Source: Lachnospiraceae bacterium (GTDB lineage: Bacteria > Bacillota > Clostridia > Lachnospirales > Lachnospiraceae). From it: DNA of 64,000 nucleotides. The notes below the pieces were generated by a model. The model had not been told where the DNA came from. It did no database searches and saw only the letters and a program-made list of their open reading frames with translations. How positions within the stretch are numbered: position 1 is the stretch's first letter; every line of letters begins with the position of its first letter. A program made the position numbers and the translations under genes. Shown here piece after piece: positions 9,162 through 20,033 of this stretch. The stretch lies in assembly GCA_029067085.1 (NCBI GenBank), contig JAIEFE010000008.1, forward strand, positions 1 through 64,000, given 5' to 3'.

Positions 9162-11453
9162 TTACCTGTCCTTTTTCTTACCCAGCCATCTGGCTAACAT
9201 CTGATGCAGCTGCTCAATGTCCAAGGGCTTCGCCATGTGTTCGTTCATGCCGCAGGCCTTAGACTTCTGCACATCTTCCAGAAAGGCGTTAGCCGTCATC
9301 GCTATGATGGGAATGTCCCTGATATCCTTCCGTTCCATCGCCCGCAGTGCGCTGGTCGCCTCGTATCCGTTCATCACCGGCATCTGCAGATCCATCAGAA
9401 TCAGATCATAATAATCTTTCTCTGAGGCCTCCACCATCTCCACAGCTTCTTTCCCGTTTTCAGCCGCTTCCACCATGGCGCCCGTCATGGAGAGAATCTC
9501 CATAGCGATCTCCCGATTCAGATCATTATCTTCCACCACCAGAATCCGTCTGCTGCTATAGTCTGCTTCCTCAATCTGCTCCAGCGTGCGCTCCGGAGCA
9601 GGCGTGCTTTCTCTGTTATCCGGCTCAGGCTCCTGATATTTTAAAGGAATGGTGATCGTAACGATCGTTCCCTCTCCTGGCTCACTCTCAATCTCAATAT
9701 CTCCGCCCATCATCTGAATGATATTCCGACTGATCGTCATGCCAAGTCCGGTACCCTGAACCTTGCTGATCCGCACATCCTCTGCCCGCTCAAACGGATC
9801 ATAAATATGCTGCAGAAATTCCTCCTCCATACCGATGCCGTTATCCTTGAACACAAATTCATAACAGCCGATCTGCTCCTGCGTGGAGGGCTTCTCCGTG
9901 ATATGTATACTGATCGCGCCACCCTCCTGGGTATATTTTACAGAATTGCTCATCACGTTCGAGAACACTTGTTGCAGCCGCAGCACATCGCCCCGCACAT
10001 TGGTATTTTGAATGTCCTTCACGTGAAATTCTATCTTTTGTTTTTTCTCGCGGGCAGTCGCAGACAGCTTTTTCACCATATTCTCAACAAAATCAAGAAT
10101 ATTAAAATCCACTTCCTCCAAAGTCAGAGTACCCGACTCGATCCTGCTCATATCAAGCACTTCATTGATCAGGGAAAGGAGGTGTTTGCTTGCAGCCGAA
10201 ACTTTAGCCAGACATTCTTCCATCCCGTCAGGATCACGGAGTTTTGTGCCTGCAATGGCAGTCATACCTATGATCGCATTCATGGGTGTTCGAATATCAT
10301 GCGACATTTTGGATAGAAACTCCGTCTTTGCGAAACTCGCCCTGTCTGCTGCCTCATAAGCTTCCAGAAGCGCTTTTTTTGTTTCTCTGTCCTTTCTGCG
10401 AATATCTGTGATATCCTTGGCATTGTTGAGGGCCAATATATCGCCGCTGACACCGTCCTTGGTAAGCAGGATCGTGTGTCTTAAAACCTCAGGCTGTCCG
10501 TCTGAGCCCGAAGCTTCGATCTCCATGATCAGTTCGTTCTCTCCCCGCTCATAGGCCTCCAGCAGATGCCTCGTATTGATCGTCTGCACATAGACCTCCC
10601 TGTCCTCGGGGAAGACACGTTCCTTACTCCATTGCAGGAAAAAATCATCCGCATTGCAGGGAGCCTGCATTCCCATCCGGCCCAGCACCGGTTCCATCTG
10701 ACCGTCTATCATCTCATAAAACTCTTCCTCGATCAGATTTTTCGATACATTTACATTAAAAACAAAAACCGCTTCGGAAACGATTGCCTGTCTGTACTGC
10801 TCCTCCGCACTCAGCGTCCGGCGCAGCATATGATTTGATTTCCGAATCTTTGCGTTGGCTTCCTCCAGCTCTTTTTTGGCCTGAACCAGCTCCGCGTTTG
10901 TACGAAGCAGTCGATCCGTCATCTCCGTTTCCTTTGATTTTTCCTCGGAAATATTTTTCACATACCACATGACTCTGGCATTTTCCGCGCTGAAGTTCTC
11001 TACGGGCACTAACTCTGTCCGCGCCCACTTCCACTCACCGCCCAGAAAACGCAGATAATTGAAGTGCAGAGAGGGACATCCGTCCAGAAAGATCTGTTTT
11101 AAGTTTTCCGCTGCCATGATCTTCTTGAAATTTTCCCGATCATCTTCCGCAACATGGTTGTCCGCACAGGAGAGGATCGTCATGCGGTAATCACCATGAA
11201 ACCGCTCCACCTCCAAGGCTTCACTCTCCATAAACTTCAGATTCACGATTGTATTTTTTTCAAGATCGATGGCGCTGATTCTGAAATAAGCGTCCTGAAG
11301 CATCCGAATCGCTTCTTCATAGAAGCCGCCGACCACGCTCTCATCCACATTCCTGCTGCGCATGTCCACGACCTTATCCTGATTATCTTCTAAAAGATTC
11401 TCTTCGTTCTGAGCAAAATCGAGTTTCTCCCGGCAAAACGAGCGTTTGGACAT
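9162..11453 (-). CDS. Hybrid sensor histidine kinase with PAS-like domains and C-terminal receiver
   Basis: FLSKMSHDIRTPMNAIIGM H-box; GTGLGMTISRNIIQMMGG; receiver with LILMDLQMPVMNGYEA. Confidence 0.93.
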   Translation of the reverse strand: MSKRSFCREKLDFAQNEENLLEDNQDKVVDMRSRNVDESVVGGFYEEAIRMLQDAYFRISAIDLEKNTIVNLKFMESEALEVERFHGDYRMTILSCADNHVAEDDRENFKKIMAAENLKQIFLDGCPSLHFNYLRFLGGEWKWARTELVPVENFSAENARVMWYVKNISEEKSKETEMTDRLLRTNAELVQAKKELEEANAKIRKSNHMLRRTLSAEEQYRQAIVSEAVFVFNVNVSKNLIEEEFYEMIDGQMEPVLGRMGMQAPCNADDFFLQWSKERVFPEDREVYVQTINTRHLLEAYERGENELIMEIEASGSDGQPEVLRHTILLTKDGVSGDILALNNAKDITDIRRKDRETKKALLEAYEAADRASFAKTEFLSKMSHDIRTPMNAIIGMTAIAGTKLRDPDGMEECLAKVSAASKHLLSLINEVLDMSRIESGTLTLEEVDFNILDFVENMVKKLSATAREKKQKIEFHVKDIQNTNVRGDVLRLQQVFSNVMSNSVKYTQEGGAISIHITEKPSTQEQIGCYEFVFKDNGIGMEEEFLQHIYDPFERAEDVRISKVQGTGLGMTISRNIIQMMGGDIEIESEPGEGTIVTITIPLKYQEPEPDNRESTPAPERTLEQIEEADYSSRRILVVEDNDLNREIAMEILSMTGAMVEAAENGKEAVEMVEASEKDYYDLILMDLQMPVMNGYEATSALRAMERKDIRDIPIIAMTANAFLEDVQKSKACGMNEHMAKPLDIEQLHQMLARWLGKKKDR

Positions 11454-11499
11454 CCTTTACCTCCTGCCATACGAGTCAGTCCACCTGAACCCTTATGAC

Positions 11500-12177
11500 C
11501 TACTCTTCCTCAAACTTATATCCCATTCCCCAGATGGTCTTGATCAGGTTGCCCTTTTCTCCCATCTTGTTTCTGAGTTTTTTCACATGCGTATCTATCG
11601 TTCTGGCATCCCCAAAATAATCATAATTCCATACACTGTTCAATATCTTTTCCCGGGACAGAGCAATCCCTTTATTCTCCATGAAATAGGCAAGCAGTTC
11701 GAATTCCTTATAGCTCAGATCGACGGCCTGTCCCTCTATGGTGACACTGTGCGCCTGCTTGTCAAGGCAGATCCCGCCGGCCTCCACGATCGTCTCCACA
11801 GCCGCCTGACCGCTCCTGCGCAGGATCGCCTCCACCCGCGCCACCAAAATCTTAGGGCTGAATGGCTTCGAGATGTATTCGTCAACGCCCAGTTCAAAGC
11901 CCATGAGCTCATCCCGCTCGTCCGCTCTGGCAGTCAGCATGATAATGGGTACTCCGGAGTATGCGCGGATTTCCCGACATACCTGCCACCCATCCATCTT
12001 CGGCATCATCACATCCAGGATTACCAGATCGATATCATTCTTTTCAAAAAAGAGGTCAAGTGCCTCTGCGCCATCCGCCGCCTCCACAACCTCATAATGG
12101 CTCTTCACCAAAAAATCCCGGACCAGCTTGCGCATACGACTCTCATCATCCACTACCAGGACCTTTGATTTCTCCAT
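11500..12177 (-). CDS. OmpR/PhoB-family response regulator
   Basis: KVLVVDDESRMRKLV, LVILDVMMPKMDGW, C-terminal winged helix. Start set at MEKSKVLVV. Confidence 0.94.
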   Translation of the reverse strand: MEKSKVLVVDDESRMRKLVRDFLVKSHYEVVEAADGAEALDLFFEKNDIDLVILDVMMPKMDGWQVCREIRAYSGVPIIMLTARADERDELMGFELGVDEYISKPFSPKILVARVEAILRRSGQAAVETIVEAGGICLDKQAHSVTIEGQAVDLSYKEFELLAYFMENKGIALSREKILNSVWNYDYFGDARTIDTHVKKLRNKMGEKGNLIKTIWGMGYKFEEE

Positions 12178-12196
12178 ACGCTGTCCTTGCCTTTCC

Positions 12197-12754
12197 TCAT
12201 TGTAACCCTTGCGCGTCAAGCTTTCGTTTCGCGTCCCGCACATCCTGCTCTCTCTGGATCAGTTCCTGTTCCCACTCCGAATACTCGTTCTCTATAGCCT
12301 GTCTGTAATTGATGATATTCGGTATATCGGTATTCCAGGCAAACAAAACCATGAGCGCCACCAGAGCGACCAGCACAATATTGACTAAGAGCGAGGCCAG
12401 AAAACGCCCCTGATATTCCGGGTGTCTCTGCGCAACGCTCAGTCTGATCGAGCGGCTGTTCGCCGTCTTGTTACTAAAAGTCGCGTAGAGCGGCACCGGA
12501 CGCACCTTATCCGCCGGCACGCCCCACTTTAACAGTTCCCGCTGCATCTTCTGCAGATAGCTGAAGCCGATAGGTGTCAAAAAAACCCGGTTATCCACCG
12601 CCCGATTATAGACAAGCAACACGTTCTGCGGGCGTCGATAATCCAGATTCTGTTCCAGATTCTCGATTTTTTTCAGTTCCATTCTGGCTGTCTCGGCATC
12701 AGCCACCGTAGCAAACCGATACCCCTCAACAACCAGATCATCCTGCTTCTCCAT
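12197..12754 (-). CDS. Hypothetical membrane protein
   Basis: 185-aa ORF with one clear TM segment (LLVNIVLVALVALMVLFAW) and C-terminal charged helix. Confidence 0.65.
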   Translation of the reverse strand: MEKQDDLVVEGYRFATVADAETARMELKKIENLEQNLDYRRPQNVLLVYNRAVDNRVFLTPIGFSYLQKMQRELLKWGVPADKVRPVPLYATFSNKTANSRSIRLSVAQRHPEYQGRFLASLLVNIVLVALVALMVLFAWNTDIPNIINYRQAIENEYSEWEQELIQREQDVRDAKRKLDAQGLQ

Positions 12755-12774
12755 AACATCTCTCCAAAAATCTG

Positions 12775-14517
12775 TCAGATCTTGAAAATTTCCATATTTT
12801 TCTCAAGATTGTTTGCAACATCCCTGAGACTGTTTGCATTCTCGGAAATATTACCTACAATGTTGCTTACCTCCGTGACGGAAGCGGATGTCTCCTCCGT
12901 ACTTGCCGCATTCTCCTCGGCTATCGCCGTCAGGTTCTGTACCACGTCCACAACGTTAACTCTGGCCTCGTCCAGCTTTCTCGTCTTATCCGAAATTCTC
13001 TTCACGCTCTCAATAGAGGAACGAATCCCCTCGCCGACCTGAAGAAATCTCTCGTTGGTGTGTCCCACACTCTCGTTCTGACTCTCCATGATCCGCTTCA
13101 CATCTTCCATCGTCTCCACGGATTTCTGTGAATCCTCAATCAGGGAGTCTATGATATTCTCTATCTGACGGGCAGAGTCATTCGACTGCTCCGCAAGCTT
13201 CTGAATCTGACCGGCTACCACCGCAAAACCTCTGCCCTGCTCGCCTGCTCTTGCTGCCTCAATGCTTGCATTTAACGAGAGAAGATTTGTCTCTTCCGCA
13301 ATGGAGGTAATGAGCGACGTTGCCTCTCTGATCTTCATGGCAGATTCGTTTGTTGTGTTAGTCTGTTCATAGATCACATCGATGGCACCCCTGGCCTCAT
13401 CGTTTATCTTCGCGAGATTTTGCAAAGTAGCAAAAGCTTCCTCGCTGTAGCGCTGCATAGAGTTGGCGTTATCGATCATCTCCGTTACTTCTCTCGTCGT
13501 CTCCTCCACCATATTGCCCATCAGGATCACATTTTCCTTGGCTTTCTGGGTCTCATCCGCCTGCGAGGATGCGCCGTCGGAGATGTCCGACACGGCTTTC
13601 TCCACCTGTTCCACCGTGGTAGCGGTCTCAGTAGCATTGGTATTCAAGGTGTCAGAGGCCGCAAAAAGCTGCTGACTCTGCTCCCGTAATTCGGAGACCA
13701 CATCCGCAAGCTGTCCCCGAAGCTCTGCTACCGCCCGGCTCATCTGTCCCGTCTCATCGTTACGGGCAGTCAGTCTATCCTGTCCTTCAATCTCCGAAAA
13801 ATCCATGTGCGCCAGACGGCCCACAATATTCGTCACCTCCAGAATGGGCTTCACGATCTTGTTCACAATAAAAAATCCTATGATACTGGCAATGATCACT
13901 AAAAAGATCGTACAGAACACCCCTATGATCGTCACACGACGCACTGTGCTCATCAGGTCGTCCTGATCTGCAGACACCACCAGAATACAGTGTCCCTTCT
14001 CTGTCACATAGTAAGCCGCATACTTCATCGCGCCCTTAAACTCGTACTCTACCACCTCGGGTTCCGGCACTTTCCCCGCCTGCAGCTGCCCCACTACATT
14101 TTTTACCACCGCATTCTCAACAGGCTGTCCCACCTTTTCCTTTGTGGGATGGTAAAGCATAGTACCGTCTTCCGATACCAGATAAGCGTAGCTGGACGCC
14201 ACGCCTTCCAACCCTACATCCCCGATGACATCACTCAGACTGGAGTAGCTCGTTGCCGTGTTATAGCCTATCATATCTAACTGATCCTGAACCTGTTCTC
14301 CATAAGCCAGCGCGAGATCATAAAGATAATTTTTGTTAAGATCGATCAACGGAATTCTCAGATTTCTTATTAAAACGATGGACAAACAAACGGCTAAGAT
14401 CGTCATCGAAATCACCAACACTCCGACTATCTTAGTCCTCACAGACTGAAACAGATTCTTTCCCTCATTTTTCTTCATATTTTTTCCTCCCCGGGCAGCG
14501 TTTACTGTCCACGGCAA
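12775..14517 (-). CDS. Methyl-accepting chemotaxis protein
   Basis: Extracytoplasmic sensor, HAMP, and signalling tip [43 protein letters not shown]. Confidence 0.95.
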   Translation of the reverse strand: MPWTVNAARGGKNMKKNEGKNLFQSVRTKIVGVLVISMTILAVCLSIVLIRNLRIPLIDLNKNYLYDLALAYGEQVQDQLDMIGYNTATSYSSLSDVIGDVGLEGVASSYAYLVSEDGTMLYHPTKEKVGQPVENAVVKNVVGQLQAGKVPEPEVVEYEFKGAMKYAAYYVTEKGHCILVVSADQDDLMSTVRRVTIIGVFCTIFLVIIASIIGFFIVNKIVKPILEVTNIVGRLAHMDFSEIEGQDRLTARNDETGQMSRAVAELRGQLADVVSELREQSQQLFAASDTLNTNATETATTVEQVEKAVSDISDGASSQADETQKAKENVILMGNMVEETTREVTEMIDNANSMQRYSEEAFATLQNLAKINDEARGAIDVIYEQTNTTNESAMKIREATSLITSIAEETNLLSLNASIEAARAGEQGRGFAVVAGQIQKLAEQSNDSARQIENIIDSLIEDSQKSVETMEDVKRIMESQNESVGHTNERFLQVGEGIRSSIESVKRISDKTRKLDEARVNVVDVVQNLTAIAEENAASTEETSASVTEVSNIVGNISENANSLRDVANNLEKNMEIFKI

Positions 14518-14577
14518 CCATATCTTTGGCTACAATACATTTCCTTTATTTTACCACCAAAAGAAAACTCTGTACAG

Positions 14578-14611
14578 AAAAAAATACCGCATTTGAAATC
14601 ATCAAATGCGG
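14578..14611 (-). terminator. Rho-independent terminator of ssrA
   Basis: CCGCATTTGA-aatca-TCAAATGCGG inverted repeat followed by a T-tract on the minus strand. Confidence 0.8.
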
Positions 14612-14643
14612 ATTTGAACGGTGTTCGACCGTTTTGATTACAG

Positions 14644-14989
14644 TGGACCAGACGGGAGTCGAACCCGTGTCCAAAAGCCCATTCCCTGTCCTTCTACTAT
14701 CATAGTCCGTCATTTCGGATCACTCCACATTCCCTCACCCGGCAGGAGACAGACACCCCACCGCGCTCAGTAGCCTCTGATACGCCCGCGGGTTAGAGGC
14801 GTCACCCGCGTCGTTTCCTACAAAGTCGATGCCCGGATCTTAATGTGTAGGTGCACTAAGGCGGACAGCTGCCCTTAGGCAGCGAATGCTAAATTATCTT
14901 CAGCGTTTATATTTAGGTTTGCGATTTGACGCATCGCCTGCGGATAGCTTCTCCAGCTGCAAGACCCCTGTCGAAACCTTGACTGGCCC
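14644..14989 (-). ncRNA. ssrA: tmRNA; tag peptide ANLNINAEDNLAFAA
   Basis: Minus-strand 5' GGGCCAGTCAAGGTTTCGACAGGGG and 3' GGACACGGGTTCGACTCCCGTCTGGTCCA; internal tag reading frame GCAAACCTAAATATAAACGCTGAAGATAATTTAGCATTCGCTGCCTAA; adjacent to smpB. Confidence 0.97.
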
Positions 14990-15034
14990 TTATTAATTAT
15001 AATATAGCACAGGTATATGTCCCATGCAATCTTT

Positions 15035-15499
15035 CTATAAATTTTTGATCTTAAACTCCCTCTCATGCTCTCTGCGGATATCCTTCTTCGCAATATCCTG
15101 GCGTTTGTCGTAGAGTTTTTTACCCTTTGCCAGACCGATCTCTATCTTTGCTCTGCCATCCTTAAAATAAACCTGCAGCGGAACGATCGTGTAGCCCTGC
15201 CCGCTCATATCGCCTGCAAGCTTCCTGATCTCCTGCTTATGCAGAAGAAGCTTTCTGGGACGCAGGGGATCCTTATTAAAGATGTTGCCCTTCTCATAGG
15301 GGCTGACATTCATGCCGTAGACATAAGCCTCCCCGTTTTCAATTCTCACAAAAGCCTCCTTAATACTGCACTTCCCAAGGCGCAGAGACTTTACCTCCGT
15401 GCCGTGAAGCGCAAGGCCTGCCTCGTACTTTTCCTCTATAAAATAATCATGGTAAGCCTTTTTATTGTTGGCCACCAGTTTCATGGCTTCCTTTGCCAC
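15035..15499 (-). CDS. smpB: SsrA-binding protein SmpB
   Basis: [29 protein letters not shown]...[18 protein letters not shown]. Confidence 0.97.
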   Translation of the reverse strand: MAKEAMKLVANNKKAYHDYFIEEKYEAGLALHGTEVKSLRLGKCSIKEAFVRIENGEAYVYGMNVSPYEKGNIFNKDPLRPRKLLLHKQEIRKLAGDMSGQGYTIVPLQVYFKDGRAKIEIGLAKGKKLYDKRQDIAKKDIRREHEREFKIKNL

Positions 15500-15561
15500 C
15501 CTCTCACCCTCTTTCCAACCTGTTATCCTGCATCGGGCGCAAGTTCACATAAAGAAAGCAC

Positions 15562-15592
15562 CCTTACCTGTGCAAGAGTGCCTTTCTCTTCA
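15562..15592 (-). terminator. Putative terminator after secG
   Basis: Minus-strand AAAGGCACTCTTGCACAGGTAAGGGTGCTTTCTTT stem-loop with T-rich tail. Confidence 0.55.
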
Positions 15593-15597
15593 GAATC

Positions 15598-15837
15598 CTA
15601 GAACAGTGTCAGGTTTAAGACGACTGCCAAAACCATGAACCCGACTGCAAGTCCCGTTGTGATCTTTACAAGCTTTCCCTCCATGGAGCGTCCTTTATTC
15701 TTGCCCCAGTAGGTTTCCGCCGCACCGCTGATCGCTCCCAGACCTGCTGCCTTTCCCTCCTGCATCAGTACCAGTATGACCAAAGCCACACAGATTAAAA
15801 TATAAACGATTGTCAATATAATCCGCAATGCTCCCAT
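15598..15837 (-). CDS. secG: Preprotein translocase subunit SecG
   Basis: 79 aa, two TM segments with intervening GLGAISGAAETYWGKNKGRSMEG. Confidence 0.94.
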   Translation of the reverse strand: MGALRIILTIVYILICVALVILVLMQEGKAAGLGAISGAAETYWGKNKGRSMEGKLVKITTGLAVGFMVLAVVLNLTLF

Positions 15838-15941
15838 GTTATCCTGTTTCCTCCTGAATGTGCATCACACAAAATTCCAAACAAACCACATGATACCACA
15901 ATCTTTCTCATTGTGCAATACCCAAAATCCGTGTATGATCC

Positions 15942-17453
15942 TCACTCGTTCCGTCCTGAGATGGCTTCTTTTTGATAATATTTCGCCATACTCTTATTCT
16001 TCCAATCTCCCTGATCCTCTTCGATATCGCTAAAGAACAACAGATACGGTTGCGTGCGCAGCCTCGGAAGTGTGATCTCATCCGCCTTTGCTTCCCGCAC
16101 CATTCTTTCTCTCCCTCTCGTTTCCTCCCCATAGGCGGCAGCTTCACCGCTTACAAGGGAGCAGATAGCAGACGTGCTTGTAAAATAATCAGGATTTACC
16201 TTGGTATACATAGCTCCAATCACAACGCCGAAAAGGAGAATCCCAACCAGATACTGCAAGGTTTCTTTTCTTTCCAGACAGCTTACGCCGTTTTCTTTCC
16301 CCTCTGCTGCGCCTCCGTACCATGCTTGCCACTTTCTGAACATCCATCCCATGCAGTAAAACAGATTTCCTGCCAGAAGAAGCAGTGAATCTAAAAAAAT
16401 GATATTAAAGACCCTGCCACCGCCCGGTATCCCTGTCGCAAAAAGACTGGGCGTAAACATGGCCGATAAGATGCCGTAAGAATAAAAGACGACGAGCAGC
16501 GGCGCCGGATAAGAAAAACGCTTCCCGACCGCTTTGACAGCCTCCCACAAAAAGGGCACGAGCGCCAGCGCAAAAAGTAGATGAGTCCATTGAAACCAGC
16601 TGTGCAGAAGATATTCCGTACAATAATAGAACGACCGAAGAATGGATTTTATAACGCCGGGGCGCATCAACATCTCCTCTTGCCTGACAGCATTCCCCGG
16701 AGCAAGTGTATTCACAAGAAAGGCCGCCGTAAAAAACAGAAAGGGAACAAGAAGGCGCACGACTTTTCTTTTCTGCCCTGCCGCTGCCAACAGCACAAGC
16801 GCCGTCACAAACAAAATTCCCGTGATCAATGCCGTAATATAGTTGCTGCCGCCTGTAAAAACTGCGAGCAGGCAGGATAACACCATCCTTCTTTTCCTCT
16901 TTTCCTCCTCTTTCAAAAGCAGGACGAGCAGTCCGCACAGAAACAGCGCCATACAATGCGACAGCATATATTGAACTGCTCCGTTATACCAAAAAAATCC
17001 CTGAACCTTATCGATCATACACTGCACTGCAAAAAGAAGATACAGCATGGATACACATAGAAATACCGACTTGCGTGCATGGATCACCCTTACCATGACC
17101 GTATATAACAAAAATAGAGTGGAAGCACAGAGCATTCCGATCATAATAAACGGAACAACAGCATACAACCCCCATATTCCGGGCTGCAGCGCCATGAAAA
17201 AATTCGTGAAAAAAGTCCCCTGCCAAGTCTGCCATCGATCCGCAACGGTAACGCATGCACCTTCTATCACACGGAACACAGAATGTGTCTTTTCCCACAC
17301 AACATGACAGTAAGCACTGTAACCATAATCGTCCGCCGCCGGATAATCATAAACACCCACCCCCAGAATGGGAATCATGCTCAGCACAAAACAAAGGACA
17401 AGCAACGCCGCTATCTTTGTTTCCCAACTGTACTTTTTCAAATCTATTCTCAT
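15942..17453 (-). CDS. Polytopic membrane protein of unknown function (DUF6056-like)
   Basis: 503 aa with multiple TM helices. Family suggestion is from recall, not a search. Confidence 0.7.
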   Translation of the reverse strand: MRIDLKKYSWETKIAALLVLCFVLSMIPILGVGVYDYPAADDYGYSAYCHVVWEKTHSVFRVIEGACVTVADRWQTWQGTFFTNFFMALQPGIWGLYAVVPFIMIGMLCASTLFLLYTVMVRVIHARKSVFLCVSMLYLLFAVQCMIDKVQGFFWYNGAVQYMLSHCMALFLCGLLVLLLKEEEKRKRRMVLSCLLAVFTGGSNYITALITGILFVTALVLLAAAGQKRKVVRLLVPFLFFTAAFLVNTLAPGNAVRQEEMLMRPGVIKSILRSFYYCTEYLLHSWFQWTHLLFALALVPFLWEAVKAVGKRFSYPAPLLVVFYSYGILSAMFTPSLFATGIPGGGRVFNIIFLDSLLLLAGNLFYCMGWMFRKWQAWYGGAAEGKENGVSCLERKETLQYLVGILLFGVVIGAMYTKVNPDYFTSTSAICSLVSGEAAAYGEETRGRERMVREAKADEITLPRLRTQPYLLFFSDIEEDQGDWKNKSMAKYYQKEAISGRNE

Positions 17454-17538
17454 CCTGAAATTACCTCCTTACAAATCTGTGATAAATCTATCCGGAAATC
17501 CGTGCAGCCAATCAGTTTCTCCTTGCAGTGTCACTTTG

Positions 17539-18453
17539 CTACAACGCAAACGCTGCAAAAGCATCCTCTGTTTTCCGCTGACTGTCATGATACCGCATCA
17601 GGTATGCTTTCATCTCCGCATGCCGCTCTCCCATATCCTCCATCATGCCCGGAAAATTCTCCTCCGTGACTCCGCCCAGCTGCGTCAACAGCTCATAAAA
17701 CTGCCGTTCATCCCCGTGTTCCTCCAGGATCACACGCCAAGTCTCCTCACTCTCACACCCTTTCACATGGGATAACAGGTAGGCCGCAAGCTCCTCTCGA
17801 AAATCCTCTTTCAGTCCGTGATCGCGGAAAAGCCGCAGCATTGCCAGCCTTACCTTCTCCCGTCTCTTCTGCTCCATGTAATAGCCGATGTCAGTGTCCC
17901 TGCTGCCGCAGTCCTCCTCGCCGCACAGGAGCATTTTGGAAAAGCCGTCGTTGTCCGCCAGCGCCATCCGTGTCTTCACTCTGGCATCAAAGGCAGTCAG
18001 CCAGTTCTCGCTCCCTGCATTCTCCAGATCAAACAGATAGGCGGCATCCAGAAGCCCCACAGTCGCTGCCAGCAGATAAGAAACGTCATCCTGCGTACCC
18101 TCCCTGTCTGCGATCTGTGAGAGAGCCGGGCATTCCCGGAACACCCCCTGTCCGATCTCCAGTCGCTTGTAAGGCAGCGTCACCTTCTCCAGTCTCCCGC
18201 AGTGTGCAAAGGCCCAGTCCCCGATTCCCGCAAGCGTTTCCGGCAGTACGATCTCTCGCAGCGTCTTATTGCTCAAAAAGGCTTTCTTGCCGATCCAGAC
18301 CACCGGAAAGCCCTCTACCTGCTCCGGGATCACAAGCTCGGCGTCCCGACCGCTGTAGGCAGCAACCACTGCGATACCTTCCAGAATATCATACCGTATG
18401 CTGCCCTGCGCTGTGCTCTGTTCTCTTGTCTCCATAACAGTCTCCGTTTCCAA
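17539..18453 (-). CDS. BspA-type leucine-rich-repeat protein with helical C-terminal domain
   Basis: IGKKAFLSNKTLREIVLPETLAGIGDWAFAHCGRLEKVTLP repeats; no signal peptide seen. Confidence 0.8.
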   Translation of the reverse strand: METETVMETREQSTAQGSIRYDILEGIAVVAAYSGRDAELVIPEQVEGFPVVWIGKKAFLSNKTLREIVLPETLAGIGDWAFAHCGRLEKVTLPYKRLEIGQGVFRECPALSQIADREGTQDDVSYLLAATVGLLDAAYLFDLENAGSENWLTAFDARVKTRMALADNDGFSKMLLCGEEDCGSRDTDIGYYMEQKRREKVRLAMLRLFRDHGLKEDFREELAAYLLSHVKGCESEETWRVILEEHGDERQFYELLTQLGGVTEENFPGMMEDMGERHAEMKAYLMRYHDSQRKTEDAFAAFAL

Positions 18454-18515
18454 ATCATTCCATCACAAATGTTATTTTTTCAGACACGATGTTCCTGTTC
18501 CAAAACCGATGTCTG

Positions 18516-20033
18516 TTACAAGGCAAGTTCCTTAATTTCCTCTAAAAGCACATCGCCCCGCTCCGTCAGCATCAGTTCCTCATTGTGTCTGGCATAATCC
18601 TCGCAGCCGTAGGCATTGATAAAGGCGGCGCAGTCCGTCTGTACCGTGCACTCCGTCAGCAGAATCAGCATCTCATTGCCTTCCCCGAAGGTATCCTCCA
18701 CAAAGGTGAACAGATAATGCAGCCGCTCCTGTTCCCGGCCCGTCTCCTCCTTGTAGTTCTCCACCAGCCCATCGTAGCGTTCCTTGATCAGTGCAAATGC
18801 CGTCTGGCCATCCTGCACGCCTGCCGTCAGGATCTCCCGCACGCACTCCCGCAAAAATTTGACAACCGCTCTGCCCGCCTGCTTCTCCTGCGCCGACAAG
18901 GCGCCTGCACTGGCAAGAGAGGCCATCGCCTGTTCCCGGCCGTCCGCCTGTTTTTTCATAACATCCGTTATTTCGTCTGTGGTACTTCCAGCCGCGGCCC
19001 GCTCTTTTAAAGCCCGCAAAGGATTTAACATATCCTTTAACCGCCGGGCGGTCTGCCCGTTCTCCTTAAGCTCCTGCCGCAGCTTATCTAACAGCATGCC
19101 CATCAGCGACAGTCTCTCGTCAAAGCCTGCTTTTCTGGCTCTGTCCTTCACCTGCTCGCTGACTTTGCCGGCAAAAATATCTTCCACCCGGTAATCGTTC
19201 TGATACTTCCTGTACAGGTCGTAGTATGCCGTAAACTCTCTCGCTACCCGGTCATTTTTCAGGTACTGTCCCACCAGAGACTCCTCCACGGTCAATCCCT
19301 CCTCCTCATAGAGGGAAAGCATTTGGGACAGATCCTCCCAGCCTCTGGCGGTGACATAGTTCTTGCCCCGCACCGTGTTCTCCACCAGATAGAAATCCTC
19401 TTTTTTCATATCCAGATAGTTCAGCACCGCCGTGTGAAGGCTCTGCTCTCTGGCATACTCCCGCCAGCTTTCATAATCAGCCTCCACCTCCAAGATCTTC
19501 ATGCGGTCTAACGTCACCACATCAAACTCCCGCACGGATTTATTGTACTCCGGCGGGTTGCCCGCCGTAACGATGATCCATCCCTCCGGCACCTGATGCC
19601 TGCCGAACACCTTATACTGTAAAAACTGCAGCATGGAAGGCGCCAGCGTCTCGGAGACACAGTTGATCTCATCCAGAAACAGGATTCCCTCCTGAATACC
19701 GCTTGTCTCCATCACCTCATAGACCGAAGCGATGATCTCACTCATAGTGTACTCCGACACGTCATAGGACACGCCCCCGTACTCTTTATGCACGATAAAG
19801 GGAAGCCCCAGCGCCGACTGCCTGGTATGATGGGTCATGGAATAGGACACCAGCGCGATCCCAAGCTCCTGCGCGATCTGCTCCATAATGGCGGTCTTAC
19901 CGATCCCCGGCGCACCGAGCAGAAAAACAGGGCGCTGTCTGACCAGAGGGATCCGGTATTCCCCTTCCTCGTCTTTTTTCAGATAAAGCCTGACGGAATC
20001 CTTGATATATTCTTTTGCTTCCTTGATATTCAT
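18516..20033 (-). CDS. MoxR-like AAA+ ATPase
   Basis: Walker A GAPGIGKTAI, Walker B GILFLDEINCV. Confidence 0.88.
   Translation of the reverse strand: MNIKEAKEYIKDSVRLYLKKDEEGEYRIPLVRQRPVFLLGAPGIGKTAIMEQIAQELGIALVSYSMTHHTRQSALGLPFIVHKEYGGVSYDVSEYTMSEIIASVYEVMETSGIQEGILFLDEINCVSETLAPSMLQFLQYKVFGRHQVPEGWIIVTAGNPPEYNKSVREFDVVTLDRMKILEVEADYESWREYAREQSLHTAVLNYLDMKKEDFYLVENTVRGKNYVTARGWEDLSQMLSLYEEEGLTVEESLVGQYLKNDRVAREFTAYYDLYRKYQNDYRVEDIFAGKVSEQVKDRARKAGFDERLSLMGMLLDKLRQELKENGQTARRLKDMLNPLRALKERAAAGSTTDEITDVMKKQADGREQAMASLASAGALSAQEKQAGRAVVKFLRECVREILTAGVQDGQTAFALIKERYDGLVENYKEETGREQERLHYLFTFVEDTFGEGNEMLILLTECTVQTDCAAFINAYGCEDYARHNEELMLTERGDVLLEEIKELAL

Noticed and set aside
14875-15093. 72-aa minus-strand ORF
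   Set aside because: Its C-terminus is the tmRNA tag reading frame; the rest is upstream ssrA sequence.
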